Shown here: positions 62,534 through 64,000 of the stretch, piece after piece
Layout: each line of letters begins with the position of its first letter
How positions within the stretch are numbered: position 1 is the stretch's first letter
DNA from: Bacteroidota bacterium
GTDB taxonomy: Bacteria > Bacteroidota > Bacteroidia > B-17B0 > Aurantibacillaceae
Reading direction: 5' to 3'
Assembly: GCA_025363015.1 (NCBI GenBank)
Contig: JANYEQ010000020.1
Location: 1 to 64,000 of the forward strand
DNA: 64,000 nt
Program-made: the position numbers and the translations under genes
Notes under the pieces: generated by a model
Told to the model about the DNA's origin: nothing
What the model saw: only the letters and a program-made list of their open reading frames with translations
Databases searched by the model: none

Positions 62534-63285
62534 AATCTAATGTTTATAGTATTTAATTTTAAGTAAGATTTTAATTTTGGTATGGCTATTTCTTTGTAGT
62601 GAAAAACACTTGCTGCTAATGCGGCATCTGCTTTTCCCTTTTGAAAAATATCTTTAAAGTGTTCCATTGTGCCTGCACCACCACTTGCTATAATAGGAAC
62701 GTTTACAGCCTCTGAAATTTGTTTAGTAATATCAATAGCGAAACCATTTTTTGTGCCATCGTTATTCATCGAGGTTAATAATATTTCTCCTGCACCTAAT
62801 TCTACTGCTTGTTTTGCCCAATCTAAGGTTTTTAATTCGGTTTTAATTCTGCCGCCATTTAAATAAACAAACCAATTATTATCTTCAAATTTTGTATCAA
62901 TGGCTAACACCACACACTGACTTCCGAACCGATTCGCTAATTCTTTTATAAGTTGAGGATTTTTGACAGCAGAAGTATTAACGGAAATCTTATCGGCGCC
63001 AGCATTTAACAAAATAGAAACATCTTCTACAGAACTAATGCCACCACCAACAGTAAACGGAATATTAATGTGTTTTGCAATGCGAGTTACTAATTCTGAT
63101 AACGTTTTTCGTTTTTCGTTGGTGGCAGTAATGTCTAAAAACACTAATTCATCTGCGCCTTGTTTAGCATATTCAATAGCTAATTCAACAGGGTCGCCAG
63201 CATCTTTAATATTCTCAAAATTAATACCCTTTACGGTACGACCATCTTTAATATCTAAACAGGGAATAATTCTTTTTGTTAACAT
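62530..63285 (-). CDS. hisF: Imidazole glycerol phosphate synthase cyclase subunit
   Basis: The 251-residue TIM barrel cyclises PRFAR with ammonia delivered by HisH. Signatures are [16 protein letters not shown] with the catalytic Asp, [44 protein letters not shown] with the second Asp, and [14 protein letters not shown]. It starts one base after hisA ends. Confidence 0.97.
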   Translation of the reverse strand: MLTKRIIPCLDIKDGRTVKGINFENIKDAGDPVELAIEYAKQGADELVFLDITATNEKRKTLSELVTRIAKHINIPFTVGGGISSVEDVSILLNAGADKISVNTSAVKNPQLIKELANRFGSQCVVLAIDTKFEDNNWFVYLNGGRIKTELKTLDWAKQAVELGAGEILLTSMNNDGTKNGFAIDITKQISEAVNVPIIASGGAGTMEHFKDIFQKGKADAALAASVFHYKEIAIPKLKSYLKLNTINIRL

Positions 63286-63286
63286 G

Positions 63287-64000
63287 CTACAGAAACGTTT
63301 TTAATTCATCCATCGTAATTCTTCCTTCGTAAATGGCTTTGCCGATAATTACACCCGAGCAACCATTATTTTTTAAATTATGTAAATCTTTTATATTAGA
63401 AACGCCACCACTTGCAGTTAGATTTAAATTTGGAAATTTTTGAATCAAGTTTTTGTATAAATCATTTGCTGGGCCTTGTAATAATCCGTCTTTAGAAATA
63501 TCAGTACAAAAAATATGTTTTATACCCTCTCTTAAATTTTCCTCTATAAAATCATAAACAGAAACGGTTGTGGTTTCTAGCCAACCGCCAACCGCTATTT
63601 TTTCGTTTTTTACATCGGCTCCTAAAAATAGTTTATCTGCGCCGTATTTTTTTATCCAGGTAAAAAATAAGTCTTTATTTTTTACGGCAATGCTTCCAAC
63701 GGTTGCTAGGTGCGCCCCGTAGTTAAAAACTGTATCTATGTCATCATCAGTTTTGATGCCGCCACCAAAATCAATTATCAAGGTTGTTTTACTAGCAATT
63801 TGTTCAAGTACCTTGTAGTTTATTATTTTACCTTTTTTTGCACCATCCAAATCAACTAAGTGTAAACGCTTAATACCAACGTTTTCAAATGCTAAAGCAA
63901 CATCTAAAGGGTTTTCGTTATAAATTATTTTTTGAGAATAATCGCCTTGTGTTAAGCGAACACACTTGCCATCTATAATATCTATTGCTGGTATAATTTC
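63287..64000 (-). CDS. hisA: ProFAR isomerase HisA, cut by the window end
   Basis: The frame stays open to the last base of the window, giving 237 residues that begin [20 protein letters not shown]. Only the first one to three residues are missing by comparison with the family. The catalytic Asp in PAIDIIDG and the second in [14 protein letters not shown] are present, as are [11 protein letters not shown] and [11 protein letters not shown] for phosphate binding. The TTG at 63850 is an internal codon and not the start. HisA isomerises ProFAR to PRFAR, the substrate of HisF. Confidence 0.96.
   Translation of the reverse strand, partial: EIIPAIDIIDGKCVRLTQGDYSQKIIYNENPLDVALAFENVGIKRLHLVDLDGAKKGKIINYKVLEQIASKTTLIIDFGGGIKTDDDIDTVFNYGAHLATVGSIAVKNKDLFFTWIKKYGADKLFLGADVKNEKIAVGGWLETTTVSVYDFIEENLREGIKHIFCTDISKDGLLQGPANDLYKNLIQKFPNLNLTASGGVSNIKDLHNLKNNGCSGVIIGKAIYEGRITMDELKTFL

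Noticed and set aside
63287-63850. A truncated hisA starting at TTG 63850
   Set aside because: The open frame continues upstream to the window edge with the conserved HisA N-terminus, so the gene is cut by the window and not truncated.

Overview
The window is AT-rich, densely packed DNA from a member of the Bacteroidota, most likely near the Flavobacteriales. The evidence is type IX secretion (T9SS) sorting tails (17.5, 29, 34.5 kb), two gliding-motility-type CHU_C tails (11.7 and 48 kb), a TonB receptor with a carboxypeptidase-like plug extension, LytTR/LytS signalling, few Shine-Dalgarno sites, and -7 boxes of the TAnnTTTG type. I see no tRNA, rRNA, CRISPR array, prophage or intact insertion sequence.

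Layout. 0-8 kb: a cut-off secreted protein, nadA, a MORN/YwqK-repeat secreted protein, and a multi-PAS histidine kinase with its LytTR regulator. 8-11.6 kb: the most notable locus. An ECF sigma factor and a soluble zinc anti-sigma factor are followed by a small secreted Cys-repeat peptide, a DUF692/MNIO enzyme, a DUF2063 partner and a DoxX membrane protein. This matches the bufferin (HvfABCD/BufABCD) architecture, in which Cys residues of a precursor are modified to give a copper-binding RiPP. 11.7-28.9 kb: surface protein, rRNA methyltransferase, MFS carrier, serine hydrolase, arginase next to arginine decarboxylase, rpmF-DUF177, trigger factor, RNase H, gatC, an acyltransferase, TatD, tcdA, an atypical regulator and a PP2C phosphatase. 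29-34.5 kb: a surface beta-helix-like protein, a TonB receptor and a divergent OmpR/PhoB-type regulator. 34.5-44.2 kb: secreted esterase, KdnB-like dehydrogenase, small regulator, collagen-like lipoprotein, an unusual ABC ATPase/membrane pair, a NodB-like deacetylase in an isolated island, and an ABC-F protein.

44.3-48 kb: a second copper-type module, with a Cys-rich small protein, an MbnP-like lipoprotein, an MbnH/MauG-type diheme peroxidase, a small lipoprotein and an outer-membrane protein. 48-52 kb: a CHU_C protein and a large Reg_prop/LytS sensor kinase. 52-62 kb: a complete-looking assimilatory sulfate reduction locus (Rrf2 regulator, ferredoxin-type sulfite reductase, cobA, DUF2490, a CysG-N/TSUP fusion, ferredoxin-NADP reductase, APS reductase, cysD, cysN). 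cysD and cysN make APS, cysH reduces it to sulfite, the siroheme enzyme reduces sulfite to sulfide with electrons routed through the FNR, and cobA plus the CysG domain make the siroheme. 62-64 kb: hisA-hisF-hisIE on the minus strand, with hisA cut by the window end.

The best candidates for novelty are the ECF-controlled Cys-repeat bufferin locus, the five-gene MbnP/MbnH locus, and an inverted nadA-like fragment at the very start of the window that differs from the real nadA only at synonymous positions.
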